Positions 5,322 to 5,893 of a stretch of 5,893 bases of DNA are shown piece by piece. This DNA comes from Lachnospira sp. UBA2821 (lineage in GTDB: Bacteria; Bacillota; Clostridia; Lachnospirales; Lachnospiraceae), in assembly GCA_002351535.1 (NCBI GenBank), contig DEGR01000070.1, positions 102,967-108,859 of the forward strand, in the 5' to 3' direction. The position numbers and the translations under genes were made by a program. Each line of letters starts with the position of its first letter. Within the stretch, counting starts at the first letter, position 1. The notes under the pieces are model-generated. The model saw nothing but the letters and a program-made list of their open reading frames with translations, was not told the origin of the DNA and made no database searches.

Positions 5322-5893
5322 TTATGAATTGATTGCTTTTTGAAAATCTTCCTGTGCATCCTGAAATTTAACATGAGTATAGGTATTCATTGTAACACTG
5401 ATATCCGAGTGTCCCATAATATACTGAAGCATCTTCGGATTCATTCCCGACTTAGCCATATTAGAACAAAATGTATGACGACACACATGCGGTGTGATTG
5501 GCGGCATCTGAACCTTATATATGCTATTGTACTTTTCCCGAATATGCTGAAAATACTTTTCCCAATGTAATGCCACCATAGGCATATCATTCTTATCAAG
5601 GAATAAAAATCCTGTCATTCCATCAACCATCGGTTCAACTTTGGGATTGACCCTGTCCTTAAGTATTCTCTTGAAACAAGCCACCACCTCATCAGACATT
5701 GGAACATATCTCTCACCGCTTTCTGTCTTAGGCTTTTCAATGATATACTGCATCTGACTTGTTCTCTGTAATTGATGATTTACCCGTATTCTTTTGTTTT
5801 TAAAATCCAAATCTGATTTTGTAAGCCCACAGAACTCTGATATACGAAGTCCTGTGTTAAAAAGGATAAATCAATGTCATGATGCCGGGGTCA
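5322..5893 (-). pseudogene. Tn916-type tyrosine recombinase (integrase), frameshifted; C-terminal part in window
   Basis: The product would integrate and excise a mobile element by cutting DNA with a tyrosine. The frame open from 5870 to 5322 encodes the C-terminal catalytic domain: TGLRISEFCGLT with catalytic Arg (codon 5844-5846), a KPKTESGERYVP hairpin with the catalytic Lys, then HVCRHTF (His and Arg of HxxR), LQYIMGHSDISVT with the second His, and the nucleophile in MNTYTHV. Upstream, in-frame TGA codons at 5871-5873 and 5877-5879 interrupt this frame, while another frame reads DPGIMTLIY from 5892 to 5866 and would join it smoothly. Restoring two bases (AT) near 5865-5868 rebuilds a continuous family-like segment ending in ILFNTGLR. 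The TTG at 5810 is therefore not a true start. A sequencing error is possible. The N-terminal half lies beyond the right edge. Confidence 0.82.

Noticed and set aside
5322..5810. A complete 162-aa recombinase starting at 5810
   Set aside because: That start is a TTG inside conserved integrase sequence; the same frame continues upstream through the catalytic TGLRISEF motif to 5870.

Overview
The window reads as chromosomal DNA of a low-GC, Gram-positive anaerobe, most likely a member of the Lachnospiraceae or a related Clostridia family. This is judged from the AT-rich intergenic DNA, the AGGAG-type ribosome binding sites, a copper ATPase with a metal-binding domain at each end, a cysteine-bearing Rrf2 regulator and a Tn916-type integrase. 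The taxon is an inference; no marker gene settles it.

Layout from left to right. A tRNA-Gly(TCC) gene runs leftward off the window edge and has its own near-consensus promoter. An Rrf2/IscR-type regulator (297-728, + strand) stands alone, with a long leader that carries an inverted repeat. It converges on a copper-exporting P1B-type ATPase (887-3472, - strand). Between the two lie a large nested hairpin, probably a two-way terminator, and a short 9-bp tandem repeat. Upstream of the ATPase are a promoter, a leader stem-loop and two Fur-like 7-1-7 boxes, the second of which overlaps the stop codon of surE. surE (3617-4369, - strand) encodes a nucleotide phosphatase. It is separated from a low-molecular-weight protein tyrosine phosphatase gene (4608-5090, - strand) by about 240 bp that hold a perfect 11-bp hairpin and a 140-bp element with near-perfect terminal inverted repeats. 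The right end holds the catalytic half of a tyrosine recombinase (- strand) that is broken by an apparent 2-bp deletion. The repeats downstream of it look like the end of an integrated mobile element inserted upstream of the phosphatase gene.

Functionally these are mostly independent housekeeping or stress genes: metal homeostasis, Fe-S or redox sensing, nucleotide metabolism and phosphotyrosine removal. They do not form one operon. I see no complete new defence or metabolic system. The points most worth checking are the CopZ-like domain fused to the end of the copper ATPase with a Shine-Dalgarno sequence retained at the junction, the Fur-like boxes in front of a copper exporter, the 140-bp inverted-repeat element, and the decayed integrase end.
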